Shown: one piece after another, positions 59,353 through 59,576 of the stretch
How positions within the stretch are numbered: position 1 is the first letter of the stretch
How the letters are laid out: the number at the start of each line of letters is the position of its first letter
Assembly: GCF_900177735.1 (NCBI RefSeq)
Contig: NZ_FXBB01000016.1
Coordinates: 1 to 59,576 of the forward strand
Length of the DNA: 59,576 nt
DNA from: Dethiosulfovibrio salsuginis
Lineage (GTDB): Bacteria > Synergistota > Synergistia > Synergistales > Dethiosulfovibrionaceae
Direction of reading: 5' to 3'
Translations under genes and position numbers: made by a program
Notes under the pieces: generated by a model
The model's database searches: none
What the model saw: the letters and a program-made list of their open reading frames with translations, nothing else
Told to the model about the DNA's origin: nothing

Positions 59353-59576
59353 ATGGATAGCTTGTCGCCAATAGGCGATAAATTTTGTTTTTTATCTACT
59401 CAGTGGTGTAGGATATAAATAGGGTGATATGAAGAGTCTTTTTGGAGCAAAAGTTACTGCTTATTAACTACTGGAGGAGCACCTGTAGATATAAGAGGTG
59501 AGATCATGCTAAGAGCCTATAAATATCGTATATATCCTAATATGGAGCAAAAAAGCTATTTTGCCAAGTGTTTCGG
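59352..59576 (+). mobile_element. IS200/IS605-type element, left end
   Basis: The element begins around 59350-59353, where oppD homology stops. A perfect hairpin TCGCC-AATA-GGCGA (59365-59378), about 13 bases inside the end, matches the subterminal hairpins these elements use for single-strand transposition. About 150 bases of leader precede tnpB, and the element continues past the window. No tnpA is visible on this side. The insertion leaves no obvious target duplication, as expected for the family. Confidence 0.75.
59506..59576 (+). CDS. tnpB: TnpB (RNA-guided nuclease of IS200/IS605 family), start only
   Basis: The first 23 codons, MLRAYKYRIYPNMEQKSYFA and onward, are the standard N-terminus of OrfB/TnpB, the ancestor of Cas12 nucleases. 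ATG 59506 follows GAGGTGAG. The RuvC domain, zinc finger and guide-RNA region lie outside the window, so activity cannot be judged. Confidence 0.85.
   Translation, partial: MLRAYKYRIYPNMEQKSYFAKCF

Overview
The window looks like chromosomal DNA of an anaerobic, peptide- and amino-acid-fermenting bacterium of the Synergistota, most like Dethiosulfovibrio. This is an inference from gene content: secreted C69 dipeptidases, peptide ABC transporter, threonine and citrate catabolism, paired ferredoxin-type MinD ATPases, two-component systems and no respiratory genes. No tRNA, rRNA, CRISPR array or prophage was seen. Coding density is high; most genes start with ATG, GTG or TTG behind clear AGGAGG-type sites.

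Layout. 1-4.4 kb: two inverted copies of a ~250-bp structured repeat bracket a GntR regulator, a broken D-aminopeptidase gene and a large MscS-type channel. 4.4-8.3 kb: a small HTH protein, then a four-gene osmoprotectant (OpuC-type) ABC transporter operon ending in a strong terminator. 8.4-13 kb: folD plus an unknown gene, then ilvN-ilvC-ilvB behind a promoter, a 31-codon branched-chain-rich leader peptide and a terminator, i.e. a complete-looking transcription attenuator. 13-16.8 kb: a hybrid histidine kinase and a flavin oxidoreductase. 16.8-26.5 kb: a secreted-peptidase region, C69 dipeptidase, amino-acid-binding-domain histidine kinase, CitB-type response regulator, second C69 dipeptidase, then an exported 184-aa protein, an ion-transporter-superfamily permease, a 56-aa membrane peptide and an exported AstE/M14-like metallohydrolase. 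26.6-32.4 kb: HTH protein, cytidine deaminase, MBL hydrolase, NifX-like proteins, two ferredoxin-MinD ATPases, a Fur-family regulator and a radical SAM protein. 32.4-35.6 kb: two exported proteins of unknown function. 35.6-46.2 kb: a citrate module with gntR-tctC-tctB-tctA-citE-citF leftward and aconitase-citC-citD-citG rightward from a shared control region. 46.1-49.7 kb: symporter-tdh-kbl threonine-to-glycine operon. 49.8-55.8 kb: EEP-family protein, cardiolipin synthase, 14-blade propeller histidine kinase and NarL-type regulator in one overlapping operon. 56-57.7 kb: a histidine kinase with a degenerate receiver domain and a cold-shock protein. 57.8-59.6 kb: oppF and an oppD cut by an IS200/IS605-type tnpB element that runs off the window.

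How it fits together: the cell appears to hydrolyse peptides outside the membrane, sense and import the products, and ferment amino acids; it can also import and cleave tricarboxylates. The least described parts are the exported protein/permease/small peptide/metallohydrolase block with its peptidase and sensor neighbours (16.8-26.5 kb), the structured inverted repeats, and the ilv attenuator.
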